Positions 44,338-53,544 of a stretch of DNA of 64,000 nt are shown piece after piece. Numbering within the stretch: position 1 is the first letter of the stretch; every line of letters begins with the position of its first letter. Position numbers and translations under genes: made by a program. The notes below the pieces were generated by a model, which saw only the letters and a program-made list of their open reading frames with translations, was not told the DNA's origin and searched no databases. Source of the stretch: Pelosinus fermentans JBW45 (lineage in GTDB: Bacteria > Bacillota > Negativicutes > DSM-13327); assembly GCF_000271665.2 (NCBI RefSeq), contig NZ_CP010978.1, positions 2,078,501-2,142,500 of the forward strand, in the 5' to 3' direction.

Positions 44338-45294
44338 TTAGTGTAAGTCACAAGGGATCTGGGTAGTGCTGCCGTAAGTATGAAGATAAGAAGTAGTGGG
44401 ATGGTTACTATTATGATCGAAAATAATAGTAGCCCGATGAAGAAATTGTTTATCTAAAACATAGCGAAGGTCATAAATTGTAACCGAGATGGAATGAGGA
44501 TTTTTCTGTTCTTCGAAATAAATAAAGGGCGTAAAGGTAGCAAAAAAGTCTCCTATTAGCGTTTTTTTTGCTTGCAAAGTAAGAATCGAAAGGTCCTTTT
44601 GCTTTACTAAATCAGCATGAAGTTTTAATGCCGGGGAAATGGTTCCTAATTGTCCGACCAAGTAAGCATTTTTGGTTTCTAAAACAAAATCCCAGAATAA
44701 TATGCGTTTCAATGATGGCATGACAGTGATTTGCAAAATATCTCGTTGGGAAAATAACCGATGAAGCTGTTTTGTTGCTTTTTTGCGCAAGACCATTCTA
44801 AAAAATATATATGCTGTAAGAATGATAAACGTAAGGCACGATAATGTGAACATTGTAAAATCGAAAGCGTATACACTGAGTAATAGCACGAAGAGTATAG
44901 GATCAAATACATTTAAAAGTTGTAAGCTTTTGCGTTCTTTTTGAATTGGCCATAAGATAGCAGCGCCATGGGTATTAAAATAATCCATAATGATATGAGA
45001 TAAACTACCAGAGAAAGCCCATCCCAATAAGGTAAGGAAATTAGCTTGTGGCATAATAATAGATAAAACTGCACTGATCAGGAACGACCATAGAACTAAG
45101 CCCGGGATGGAATGAGAAAAAGCACGATGTTGCCTAAGATAAGAGAATTTTCCTTTAATTTGTGCAATGATATCAAAATCCGGCGCTTGCGAGCCAAGAA
45201 TAGCAGCTAGATAAATCGGATCATAAATGGACAAAGGATGACCAGATAATCCTGCAATCGCGATGCCAACAAGTGCATGAGAGAAAGAATCCAT
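44338..45294 (-). CDS. membrane-bound metal-dependent hydrolase (YdjM/DUF457-like)
   Basis: This 318-residue protein begins MDSFSHALVG and has QAPDFD and HRAFSHS, the conserved His/Asp residues of the YdjM family, followed by GSLSHIIMDYFNTHG. It has about four hydrophobic segments and a long soluble C-terminus. The substrate is unknown. It ends 76 bp from the convergent hemerythrin gene. SD GGAGG precedes the ATG. Confidence 0.85.
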   Translation of the reverse strand: MDSFSHALVGIAIAGLSGHPLSIYDPIYLAAILGSQAPDFDIIAQIKGKFSYLRQHRAFSHSIPGLVLWSFLISAVLSIIMPQANFLTLLGWAFSGSLSHIIMDYFNTHGAAILWPIQKERKSLQLLNVFDPILFVLLLSVYAFDFTMFTLSCLTFIILTAYIFFRMVLRKKATKQLHRLFSQRDILQITVMPSLKRILFWDFVLETKNAYLVGQLGTISPALKLHADLVKQKDLSILTLQAKKTLIGDFFATFTPFIYFEEQKNPHSISVTIYDLRYVLDKQFLHRATIIFDHNSNHPTTSYLHTYGSTTQIPCDLH

Positions 45295-45411
45295 AATGAA
45301 TGTGCCTCCAACTTTCTATTTTGTTTACATAACATTATAACACAGAACTACGGGTGCACTTCCATAGTAAGTTTTGCCTTTCGATACACACTTATCTCAA
45401 GATATGTAATG

Positions 45412-45449
45412 AAAAAGTGGTGACCTCATAGCAGAGACCACCACTTTTT
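45412..45449 (-). terminator. terminator of the lysine permease gene
   Basis: AAAAAGTGGTG pairs with CACCACTTTTT, with a short inner mismatch and then a CTC/GAG pairing; the minus strand ends TTTTTCATT. Confidence 0.82.
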
Positions 45450-45485
45450 ACTATACTAAATTTTTAAAAAACGCGTCAAGGTTTT

Positions 45486-46913
45486 TTAGCCCATTTTTTC
45501 TTTAATTTTAGCTGCGCTAACTTTCTTGTCCAAGAATAAAATATAGTATAAATAGACACCTAATAATGCAGGAAGACCTGTATATAAAACAATTCGTTGG
45601 GATTCATCAAAATACAAGCTACATATGACCCCAAGGTTCAATACTAAAGCTAATATTGGAACCAGAGGATAAAAGGGAGTCCGAAATTTTAGCTGCTCTA
45701 TTTTGCCGCCTAGACGGAAAAATTCTCTACGGAAGTTGAGCTGACACCAGGCAATAATAACCCAGATCAGGCAGCCAGTCAGTCCTGTACTAGACATAAG
45801 CCACAGGTACACTGTATCGGCAGCATATTCACTAGTGAGTAAAGACATACACGCTAAGATAACAGTAATATAAACCCCATTGACAGGAACACCGCGAGAA
45901 TTTAATGTACCTAAACATTTTGGTGCTAAGCCTTCTTTAGACATAGACCAAAGAAGGCGAGAGCAGGCATATAAGGCTGAATTGCCTGCAGATAAAGCTG
46001 AAGTCATAACAACGAAACTCATAATATCCTTAGCTAAAGGGAAACCTAAGATGCCGAATACATGAGCAAAAGGACTTTCTAAAACACTGGCTTCTTGCCA
46101 AGGGATAATACCTGCCAGTACGATCATTGCCAACACATAGAAAAAAATAATCCGAAAGGTAATACCTTTAATAACACGAGGGACATTTTTACTGGCATCT
46201 TGGCATTCGCCGGCTGCGATACCGACAAGTTCAGCACCTTGGAAAGAATATACTACAGCAATCATAGTTAAAAATACAGCTTGAAATCCATTAGGAAATA
46301 AACCTGCTTCCGTATTAAAGTTGGATAAGCCAACAATAGGGACGGAATGACTGGAAAAGCCAAAGAGCAAACCTGCACCTGCGACAATAAATGCTAAAAT
46401 AGCAGTTACTTTAATACTGGCAAACCAAAATTCAGCTTCGCCATAAGCCCTTACAGAAATGATGTTTAGTAAAGCAAGCATAATAGCAAAAAAACCGCAC
46501 CATATCCAAATAGCAATTTGCGGAAACCAATTGTGCATGATAATACCCGCAGCAGTAAAGTCGGCAGCAATACAAATAGCCCAATTCAGCCAATACAGCC
46601 AGCCGGTAGTGAAGCCAGCACCAGGAGAAATAAAACGTGAAGCATAACTTTGGAAAGAACCAGAAACAGGCATGGCTGATGTGAGTTCTCCTAAGCAAAG
46701 CAGTACTAGATACATGATAAAACCGCCGGTTAGATATGCAAGAACAGCACCTAAGGGACCTGCTTGATTAAGAGTTTGACCCGATCCTAGAAAGAGCCCG
46801 GTACCAATTGTACCACCAATGGATATCATCATGAGATGCCGTGAGTTCATGCCGCGTTTGAGTCCTTCTTTTTCAGGACATAAATCTTTAAGGTTCACTG
46901 TAGAATTTGACAT
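45486..46913 (-). CDS. lysP: APC-family amino-acid permease, probably lysine (LysP-like)
   Basis: This 475-residue, 12-helix protein has the APC start motif SIGGTIGTGLFLGSG in helix 1 and SGSFQSYASRFISPGAGFTTGW in the usual helix 3 region (split across two motifs). Sequence alone gives the LysP/GABA permease group. The lysine riboswitch directly upstream makes lysine the likely substrate. SD AGGAGG precedes the ATG. Confidence 0.88.
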   Translation of the reverse strand: MSNSTVNLKDLCPEKEGLKRGMNSRHLMMISIGGTIGTGLFLGSGQTLNQAGPLGAVLAYLTGGFIMYLVLLCLGELTSAMPVSGSFQSYASRFISPGAGFTTGWLYWLNWAICIAADFTAAGIIMHNWFPQIAIWIWCGFFAIMLALLNIISVRAYGEAEFWFASIKVTAILAFIVAGAGLLFGFSSHSVPIVGLSNFNTEAGLFPNGFQAVFLTMIAVVYSFQGAELVGIAAGECQDASKNVPRVIKGITFRIIFFYVLAMIVLAGIIPWQEASVLESPFAHVFGILGFPLAKDIMSFVVMTSALSAGNSALYACSRLLWSMSKEGLAPKCLGTLNSRGVPVNGVYITVILACMSLLTSEYAADTVYLWLMSSTGLTGCLIWVIIAWCQLNFRREFFRLGGKIEQLKFRTPFYPLVPILALVLNLGVICSLYFDESQRIVLYTGLPALLGVYLYYILFLDKKVSAAKIKEKMG

Positions 46914-46945
46914 ATTTGACCTCCTATTCGATTTAAAATAAAAAT

Positions 46946-46967
46946 GGCTGTGATCTATCTCACAACC
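46946..46967 (-). terminator. riboswitch-controlled terminator of lysP
   Basis: On the minus strand GGTTGTGA pairs with TCACAGCC, followed by ATTTTTATTTT. The TGAGATAG inside this hairpin is complementary to CTATCTCA at the end of the aptamer, giving the alternative fold. Confidence 0.85.
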
Positions 46968-46999
46968 AAAAAATTTACTCCAAAGAATAAACTAACGCT

Positions 47000-47175
47000 T
47001 GCGTGAGATAGCACTTCATCTAAATGAATCTTTTAGATGACAGTCTTGTACTTATTTAATACAAGCCCAACAACAAGAAAAATGGCATTTCCTTTTGTTT
47101 CGGCAATTATTCCTTTCTATATAGTTCATTGCTGCCAGCTCACTATATATACTGATAATATTTGCGCCTCTATAA
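47000..47175 (-). ncRNA. lysine riboswitch (L-box)
   Basis: In minus orientation the conserved L-box blocks appear in order: AGAGGCGC, then GAGCTGGCAGCAA, TTGCCGAAAC, TTGTTGGGC, ACTGTCA and finally AAGTGCTATCTCA. The 3' end pairs with the 5' end (GTGA..ATAG) as helix P1 or with the terminator. High lysine should close P1 and permit termination, lowering uptake. Confidence 0.92.
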
Positions 47176-47200
47176 TCACAACATATTTAATTTCTTGCTT

Positions 47201-47229
47201 ATTTTAATCAATATCGGATTAGTTGTCAA
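47201..47229 (-). promoter_or_regulatory. promoter of the lysP riboswitch
   Basis: On the minus strand TTGACA (47224-47229), 17-nt spacer, TAAAAT (47201-47206). Confidence 0.82.
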
Positions 47230-47331
47230 TCATTAGATTCGTATTAGAAACCTTTACTATAGGAAAGTAACGAGTCTTTACAAAAGGGAATAAAAGAATG
47301 TATGTTAAAAGTCATTGCGGAGGATTAAATT

Positions 47332-48429
47332 ATGAACAATACATATGGACGGATGGATGCAGAATTTGCTCAATCCTTAGTTGATATCGTTGCTGCTGAA
47401 TTAAATAAAAATGTAAATATCCTTGATGATCAAGGTGTGATTATTGCATCTTTTAGTAGAGAGAGGATTGGGCAAGTACATGAATCAGGGGCTAGAATGC
47501 TTAGCGCTGGAGTTGTAAAAGAATTTTATGTCACAAAAGAAGAGGAATGCTATCTAAAGGGTATGCGGCAAGGCTATAATGTACCCATTATGTTTGAGAA
47601 CCGATGTATCGGGGTAATCGGTGTTACAGGGGATCAAAAAACTGCAGGACCTTATGCCCGATTAGCAGCACGCTTTGTAGAGGCCAATGTGCAGTCGAAT
47701 GCCCAGCAGGAAAAGTTAGTAAGAGCATTACAAGAAAAAGAAGAATTACGTTCTGTATTTTTAAATAAAATTATCACAGTACAAGAAGAAGAGCGTAAAA
47801 GAATTTCCCGCGAGCTGCATGATGAAACAAGTCAATCTCTTACCTCGATTATTGTAAGTTTGCGTATGTTGGCTGAGCAGGTACAAAGCAGTGAAGATAA
47901 AGAAAAAATATTAAACATACGTGACCTTGCTGTTATAACTCTAGAAGCGGTTCACCATATTGCAGTTGAACTGCGCCCTGTATTATTAGATGATTTAGGA
48001 CTAGTTGCTGCAGCTAAAAAGTATATAGAAAATTATGCTAAGCAATATGAAATTTCTTTACATATCGATTTTAGTAATTTGTCTAGAGAGCGATTTTCAC
48101 CAGAAGTTGAGATTACGTTATACCGAATTTTGCAAGAGGCGTTAACGAATATTGTGAAGCATTCGCAGGCAACGGAGGTTTGGGTATCATTAAATAAAAG
48201 ACAGGACAAACTTATGTTAATGATCCAGGATAATGGTGTAGGATTTGATACGAAAATGGTTAAAAATACTCATAGCCGTACTTGTTTAGGAATCTACGGC
48301 ATAGGTGAACGGGTAGCCTTAGTAGAAGGAACCTTTACGATTACGTCTGTTATTGGTCAAGGAACTAAACTTTCTGTAGAAATTCCTTTGGGAGAAAATT
48401 GGAGACACTCTAATTTGGCTCAATTATGA
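47332..48429 (+). CDS. sensor histidine kinase with sugar-diacid recognition domain
   Basis: This 365-residue protein has an N-terminal domain (about residues 5-130) resembling the putative sugar-diacid recognition domain of CdaR proteins, a HisKA_3 dimerisation helix with phospho-acceptor His163 in SRELHDETSQS, and a HATPase domain with DNGVGFD. It has no clear membrane helix, so it is probably cytosolic. NarL-type response regulators pair with such kinases; one lies at 55125-55784 beside glcDF, with no kinase of its own. That partnership is inferred. Confidence 0.85.
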   Translation: MNNTYGRMDAEFAQSLVDIVAAELNKNVNILDDQGVIIASFSRERIGQVHESGARMLSAGVVKEFYVTKEEECYLKGMRQGYNVPIMFENRCIGVIGVTGDQKTAGPYARLAARFVEANVQSNAQQEKLVRALQEKEELRSVFLNKIITVQEEERKRISRELHDETSQSLTSIIVSLRMLAEQVQSSEDKEKILNIRDLAVITLEAVHHIAVELRPVLLDDLGLVAAAKKYIENYAKQYEISLHIDFSNLSRERFSPEVEITLYRILQEALTNIVKHSQATEVWVSLNKRQDKLMLMIQDNGVGFDTKMVKNTHSRTCLGIYGIGERVALVEGTFTITSVIGQGTKLSVEIPLGENWRHSNLAQL

Positions 48430-48469
48430 GTAAATATTATCTGCTAAATGAGGGAATGCTTGTATATTG

Positions 48470-48498
48470 TAGAAAGATCAAGTACAATGTAGGTAATG
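48470..48498 (+). promoter_or_regulatory. possible promoter of the RNase J gene
   Basis: TTGTAT (48470-48475), 17-nt spacer, TACAAT (48493-48498), in the 207-bp gap before the gene. Confidence 0.5.
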
Positions 48499-48636
48499 GG
48501 TTGTGAGCGGATATTTTCATTTATGAACATTTGGATGAAGTCAGCCATTTTTTTATCTTGGTGGGGTGACTTACGGAACGTCTATTGGTGAAAACAAAGT
48601 TAAATATACAAACTCAAATAATGGAGGTATTTTTTT

Positions 48637-50310
48637 TTGGAAAAACAAAATAAGCTCGCTATTATTCCACTGGGTGGATTGGGCGAAATAGGGAAAAACA
48701 TGACGGTTATTCAATATGAGGATGATATTGTCATACTTGATTCTGGGCTGGCATTCCCAGAGGATGATATGTTAGGGATTGATTTAGTGATACCCGATAT
48801 ATCCTATCTTCTTGAAAACCAGGATAAGATAAGGGCAGTTGTCATTACTCATGGTCATGAAGATCACATTGGATCTTTATCTTATTTACTCAAACAGATT
48901 GATGTACCTGTCTATGGTACGCGCCTTGCAATGGGACTGGCTGAGTGTCGCTTGAAGGAAAATAATGTGGCAAATTATAAATTGATTTCCATAAAGCCAG
49001 GAGATCAGATAACATTTGGTAAAATTCAAGTGGGATTTATGCGGGTGAGCCATTCTATTCCTGATTCTGTAGGGATGTATTTTAAAACCCCAGTTGGTAC
49101 TATTGTCCATACTGGCGATTTTAAAATTGATTATACACCAGTTGATGGTAAGGTAATGGATCTTCATAAGTTTGCTGAACTGGGCGATGAAGGCGTAATG
49201 GTTTTAATGTCCGACAGCACGAATGCGGAAAGGCCTGGTTTTACGAAGTCAGAGCGTCAGGTGGGTCTTGCCCTTGATGAAGCTTTTAATGCAGCAAAAG
49301 GGCGAATTCTTCTGGCAACCTTTGCATCTAATGTTCTAAGGGTGCAGCAAGCGATTACTTCTGCTTGTAAATATGGCCGAAAAGTGGCAATTATTGGACG
49401 AAGTATGATCAATGTTGTAAATATTGCTACAGAGCTTGGATACTTAACAGTGCCTGAAGGTGTGTTAATTGATATTGATGAAATTAAAAATTACCCAGGC
49501 AATCAAATTTTAATTTTGTCAACAGGAAGTCAAGGAGAGCCTATGTCAGCCTTGACACGTATGGCAATGAATGATCATCGAAAAGTTGAAATATATCCTA
49601 GTGACACCGTTATTATTTCTGCTTCACCGATTCCAGGAAATGAAAAATCAGTATCAAAGACCATTGATGCTCTGCTGCGCTTAGGAGCGGAAGTTATTCA
49701 CGAACGTTCTGCTGGTATTCATGTTTCTGGACATGCTAGCCAAGAAGAATTGAAATTGATGCTGACTTTGGTGCGACCTCAATATTTCATTCCAGTCCAT
49801 GGGGAGTATCGAATGTTAATGAGCCATGGAAAGCTTGCTCAAGACTTGGGCGTTGCCAAAGAGAATATTTTTATTGGCAGTAATGGACAGGTATTTGAGT
49901 TTAGCAAAGATGCCAGCACTATAACAGGAAAATTGGCTGGTAAGGTAACCTCAGGTAAAGTATTTGTTGATGGTTTAGGTGTAGGTGATGTGGGTAATAT
50001 TGTTATGAGAGATCGAAGTAAATTATCTCAGGATGGTGTACTTATTGTTGTAATAACCATGGACAAAGAAAGTGGTTGTGTTGTGGCTGGACCGGATCTC
50101 GTTTCTCGGGGATTTGTTTATGTGCGAGAGTCGGGGCAATTAATGGTTGAAGCCAAACAAAAAGTCAAACAGGTTTTGGCTAATTGTGAAGCGAATAAAG
50201 TGATAGAATGGGCATCGATAAAAGGCGGCGTACGGGATGCTTTAAGTAAATTTGTGTATGAGAAGACTCGCCGCAGTCCTATGATTTTACCCATTATTAT
50301 GGAAGTATAA
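48637..50310 (+). CDS. rnj: ribonuclease J
   Basis: This 557-residue metallo-beta-lactamase/beta-CASP ribonuclease has the metal motif HGHEDH at residues 72-77, HTGDFKIDYTPVDG, the beta-CASP motif A region and the C-terminal PVHGEYRML. It acts in mRNA decay and rRNA maturation as a 5'-3' exo/endonuclease. The start is TTG, with GGAGG and a T-rich spacer. It is the last gene before the IS element, which lies outside it. Confidence 0.95.
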   Translation: MEKQNKLAIIPLGGLGEIGKNMTVIQYEDDIVILDSGLAFPEDDMLGIDLVIPDISYLLENQDKIRAVVITHGHEDHIGSLSYLLKQIDVPVYGTRLAMGLAECRLKENNVANYKLISIKPGDQITFGKIQVGFMRVSHSIPDSVGMYFKTPVGTIVHTGDFKIDYTPVDGKVMDLHKFAELGDEGVMVLMSDSTNAERPGFTKSERQVGLALDEAFNAAKGRILLATFASNVLRVQQAITSACKYGRKVAIIGRSMINVVNIATELGYLTVPEGVLIDIDEIKNYPGNQILILSTGSQGEPMSALTRMAMNDHRKVEIYPSDTVIISASPIPGNEKSVSKTIDALLRLGAEVIHERSAGIHVSGHASQEELKLMLTLVRPQYFIPVHGEYRMLMSHGKLAQDLGVAKENIFIGSNGQVFEFSKDASTITGKLAGKVTSGKVFVDGLGVGDVGNIVMRDRSKLSQDGVLIVVITMDKESGCVVAGPDLVSRGFVYVRESGQLMVEAKQKVKQVLANCEANKVIEWASIKGGVRDALSKFVYEKTRRSPMILPIIMEV

Positions 50311-50452
50311 CAAAATGTTGTTAAGGCATTGTAATTATCAATAAAGAAGGGGCTGTCGCACCAGTGGTGTGCTATGGTGTGCTACCCGTCAAGAGGACAA
50401 TAAAAAATAATAAATTTTTCTATCGCCAGCCTGATAACGGTTGGCGATATTT

Positions 50453-51382
50453 TTATGCTGCCAATCTATAATGATTATGGTATGCCATTGGTGTCATTAC
50501 ATTTAACTTGCGTTGCAGACGTCGATTATTGTAGTAATCTATGTAATCAGTTATAGCCTCCACTAGATTATCTCTATTAGTGAAACGATGACCATAATAC
50601 ATTTCTCGTTTCAAAATTCCCCAAAATCCTTCCATTGGTCCATTGTCAATGCAATGGGCTACTCTGGACATACTTTGCTTCATGTGATGATCTTTTAAAC
50701 GCATATGGAATTGAGCACTTGTATATTGATAACCACGGTCGCTGTGGAACAGCGGATGAGCCTCCGGTTCCAAACGAACAGCTTCATCAAAAGTATCCAT
50801 AACCAATGGATTATCGTTATGATTACTAATTTTAAAGGCTACAATTCTGCGGTCGTATAAATCCAGGATGGCACTCAGATATATCTTGTGAACTTCAATA
50901 CCGATATAATATTTGAATTCAGAAACATCCGTAAGCCATTTTTCATTAGGCATATCAGCGTGGAATTCACGGTTTAAATAGTTTTTTGCGATGTGGTCCG
51001 GATTTCGAGCAGATCTGGTACAACTTTTTGGTCTCCATTTAATGGTGGATTGAATTCCTTTGTTTCTGCAAATACGAAGAACGCGTTTATCGTTCACAAC
51101 AATTTTGTAATTTACATCCAGCTCATCACGAATACGGCGGTATCCCATATCTGGATGTTGTTTATGGATAGTATATATTTCTTCCGAAATACGTTCATTC
51201 TTAATTTCACTATCACTCTTTGGATGATTGAGCCAACGATAATAAGCAGAGCGCGTGATTTTAAGATATTTACATAATTTTTTTGTTGGATAGCCTTTGG
51301 TTGAAGATAATTCCTTGATAGCTATATAGGCTGTAAGGTACTGTACTAAAGATAGTGATCCCTCCTCTCCAGTTCCCTGACT
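50453..51382 (-). CDS. IS3-family transposase OrfB (DDE integrase)
   Basis: The frame is open from the slippery site (51382) to 50453; the first ATG is only at 51148, so the product is expected as an OrfAB fusion by -1 frameshifting. The DDE triad is visible: Asp in EKWLTDVSEFKY, Asp in LFHSDRGYQYT and Glu in GPMEGFWGILK. The N-terminal part carries the HTH_21-like RSAYYRWL segment. It catalyses strand transfer. Confidence 0.88.
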   Translation of the reverse strand, partial: SQGTGEEGSLSLVQYLTAYIAIKELSSTKGYPTKKLCKYLKITRSAYYRWLNHPKSDSEIKNERISEEIYTIHKQHPDMGYRRIRDELDVNYKIVVNDKRVLRICRNKGIQSTIKWRPKSCTRSARNPDHIAKNYLNREFHADMPNEKWLTDVSEFKYYIGIEVHKIYLSAILDLYDRRIVAFKISNHNDNPLVMDTFDEAVRLEPEAHPLFHSDRGYQYTSAQFHMRLKDHHMKQSMSRVAHCIDNGPMEGFWGILKREMYYGHRFTNRDNLVEAITDYIDYYNNRRLQRKLNVMTPMAYHNHYRLAA

Positions 51383-52032
51383 TTTTTTAACAGATCATTC
51401 TCCATTTGTAGATCGGTGTTCATTCGTTCCAACTCTGCAATCTTATCCCGTAGCTCTTCTTCTGGACTACGACTTGGCTGCGAACCAACACGGTGACCAC
51501 GTCTGTCTTCAAGTCCAGCCCTTCCCATATCTTCATACTTTTTGACCCAGTTTCGAATCTGTTGATAAGAACAATTGTATTTGCTTGCCATTGCTCCATA
51601 GTTTTTATCATTCATTAAACAATCCTTGACTACCTGTAATCGTTCTTCAGGAGTTGTTGTTCTTGCTTTTGTCATGTATGTACCTCCAGTGGATTCTTTA
51701 AGTATTCCACCAGAATTATACACCTTTATCCAATCACAAAGTTGCTTGTTAGAACGAATATCGTACTTTTGACAAATGTCACCAAGTGATCCTTTTCCAC
51801 TCAGATAGTCATTAACCGCATTCATCTTTAACGTTTTTGAATAACTTCGGTTCTTGGTTTGATTAAGCAATCCGATAGGACCTTCTGCTTTATATATTCG
51901 CACCCATCTCTGCACACTTTGGTAGGCTACGTTTGCAATTCTTCCCGCTTGTCTAATGCCAATTTTGCCATTCAGGTATCGTTCAACAATTTTTACTTTT
52001 TCTACTGGATCAATCTTACTTTTTCTAGACAT
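51346..52032 (-). CDS. IS3-family transposase OrfA
   Basis: This 228-residue protein has two helix-turn-helix units (KVKIVERYLNGKIGIRQAGR and RLQVVKDCLMNDKNYGAMA) and a C-terminal leucine-rich coiled coil (ELERMNTDLQMENDLLKK). In-frame codons TTA AAA AAA GTC (51379-51390) form the A AAA AAA slippery heptamer used for -1 frameshifting into orfB. The SD AGGGGG lies upstream of the ATG. Confidence 0.88.
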   Translation of the reverse strand: MSRKSKIDPVEKVKIVERYLNGKIGIRQAGRIANVAYQSVQRWVRIYKAEGPIGLLNQTKNRSYSKTLKMNAVNDYLSGKGSLGDICQKYDIRSNKQLCDWIKVYNSGGILKESTGGTYMTKARTTTPEERLQVVKDCLMNDKNYGAMASKYNCSYQQIRNWVKKYEDMGRAGLEDRRGHRVGSQPSRSPEEELRDKIAELERMNTDLQMENDLLKKVRELERRDHYL

Positions 52033-52137
52033 AGAAATACCCCCATATAGGACTTTTATATTTCAGTGTCCTATATAGGGGTAGCATATCACAGTGCGAC
52101 AGCCTCTTTTGCTTAAGTTTTTTTAATCAATAGGATG

Positions 52138-52201
52138 TGAACCACAAGGCATAATGCCGTTGTGCGGGTCCCATCTCTGCCCTTTGCGTCTTTGTGGTTC
52201 A
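52138..52201. repeat. REP-like hairpin element
   Basis: TGAACCACAA (52138-52147) and TTGTGGTTCA (52192-52201) enclose a GGC-ATAAT-GCC hairpin and a GC-rich centre unlike the flanks. It lies between the IS end and the glcF stop. The phrase around CCTTTGCGTCTTTGTGG resembles short intergenic repeats seen in many bacteria. Confidence 0.5.
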
Positions 52202-52223
52202 ATTCATTTTAAAGTTTTTCGTA

Positions 52224-53543
52224 TTACTTTTGATGACCCGCTTTGTAGGATCTGTCTAGGAGTTGGATGACATGAAGAGCATCCTGATTCATGTTGTTTT
52301 GGAATAGACCATCTGTCAAATGCATTCGGCAAGTTCCACAACTAGTTACTACTGTATCAGCATTAGTAGATGCAATGTCAGCAATTTTCTTATCATTAAT
52401 CTTACGAGAAAGTTCGTAGTTGCCCAAGCTAAAGGAACCTCCTGAACCGCAGCAGCGATCAGGTGCTTTCATTTCGACAAAGTGTAAGCCAGGAATAGAT
52501 TTTAGAACCTCCCGAGGCTGTTTAGTGACTTTAATGCCTCGTGCCATATGGCATGGATCATGCATTGTCACAGTAGCATTTACCGGACCTAGTTTTGTTT
52601 TATCAATTTTTACAATATCAATGAGAAATTCACTAATTTCATAGGTTTTCTTAGCAAGTTTTTCAGTCATAGCACTCATCTTTGGATCATCATGAAAAAG
52701 ATGAGGAAATTCAATGCGGAAAGCTTCTGTACAGGAACCGCAAGCGGAGACAATGTAGTCAAAGTTGTAGCTGTCAAAAGTTTCGATATTGTGTTTGGCT
52801 AGTATTTTAGCAGAATCTACGTCGCCTGACATATACACTGGTGTGCCGCAGCAATGCTGCATACTAGGCATGGTTACTTCTATATTATTTTCTTTTAAAA
52901 CATTGATGACGGATTGTCCAACATCAGTATAGATATAGTTGATTGTACAGCCAGTAAAAAATCCAACTCGCATTGTAGGTCGGTCAACTTTGATTACTTC
53001 AGGATATTGGCTTCTAAGGGGAGTGGAGGCAAAAGGAGCTGTTACCCTTTTATAGTCCATTCCTGGCATTGGAAAACGAGCTAAGGCTGCCATTTTACCA
53101 GGGATTTTCTTAAAAGATAATGGACCAAAGATACCTGCCATTCGTAGAGAAAAGTCAAATAGATGTCTATTTTTTAAGAGGGCAAAAACTTTTTTCTTAA
53201 TAGGGTGCAGACCACGTGCTTTTACAGCAGCTTGGCGTCCGCGTAAGATTAATTCATCAGCTGGTACGCCACAAGGGCATTTGGCAGTACAAGCTTTGCA
53301 CGAAACGCATTTGGACATAGCGGCATCAAAGGCAGCAGAAAGGGGAATTGAGCCTTTAAGGACTCCTTCCATTAATGATAATTTACCACGTGCTACCGCA
53401 GCTTCCTTACCAACTTCTTTATATACAGGGCAGACTTCCATGCAATTGCCGCATTTCATACAATTGGCAAGAGCATCTTGAAGGTCTGATAATAAAGCTT
53501 TATCTTGTTCATTTATATCCTTAGCTGTTATTTTTTCAGTCAT
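52224..53543 (-). CDS. glcF: glycolate/D-lactate oxidase iron-sulfur subunit
   Basis: This 439-residue protein has two [4Fe-4S] ferredoxin motifs (CMKCGNCMEVCP and CVSCKACTAKCP) and two CCG domains (CCGTPVY and CCGSGGSF). It passes electrons from the FAD subunit to quinone or another carrier. It starts 1 nt after the glcD stop, so the two are translationally coupled. The true substrate (glycolate, D-lactate or other 2-hydroxy acid) is not fixed by sequence. Confidence 0.92.
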   Translation of the reverse strand: MTEKITAKDINEQDKALLSDLQDALANCMKCGNCMEVCPVYKEVGKEAAVARGKLSLMEGVLKGSIPLSAAFDAAMSKCVSCKACTAKCPCGVPADELILRGRQAAVKARGLHPIKKKVFALLKNRHLFDFSLRMAGIFGPLSFKKIPGKMAALARFPMPGMDYKRVTAPFASTPLRSQYPEVIKVDRPTMRVGFFTGCTINYIYTDVGQSVINVLKENNIEVTMPSMQHCCGTPVYMSGDVDSAKILAKHNIETFDSYNFDYIVSACGSCTEAFRIEFPHLFHDDPKMSAMTEKLAKKTYEISEFLIDIVKIDKTKLGPVNATVTMHDPCHMARGIKVTKQPREVLKSIPGLHFVEMKAPDRCCGSGGSFSLGNYELSRKINDKKIADIASTNADTVVTSCGTCRMHLTDGLFQNNMNQDALHVIQLLDRSYKAGHQK

Positions 53544-53544
53544 A

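Larger units (their letters stand above)
50350..52105 (-). mobile_element. IS3-family insertion sequence, IS150-like
   Basis: Terminal inverted repeats share GGCTGTCGCAC (50351-50361) and GTGCGACAGCC (52094-52104). The element carries orfA and orfB on the minus strand with an A7 slippery site between them. Both frames look intact, so it may be active. It sits in an intergenic region between RNase J and glcF and breaks no gene. Target-site duplication could not be fixed by eye. Confidence 0.88.
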
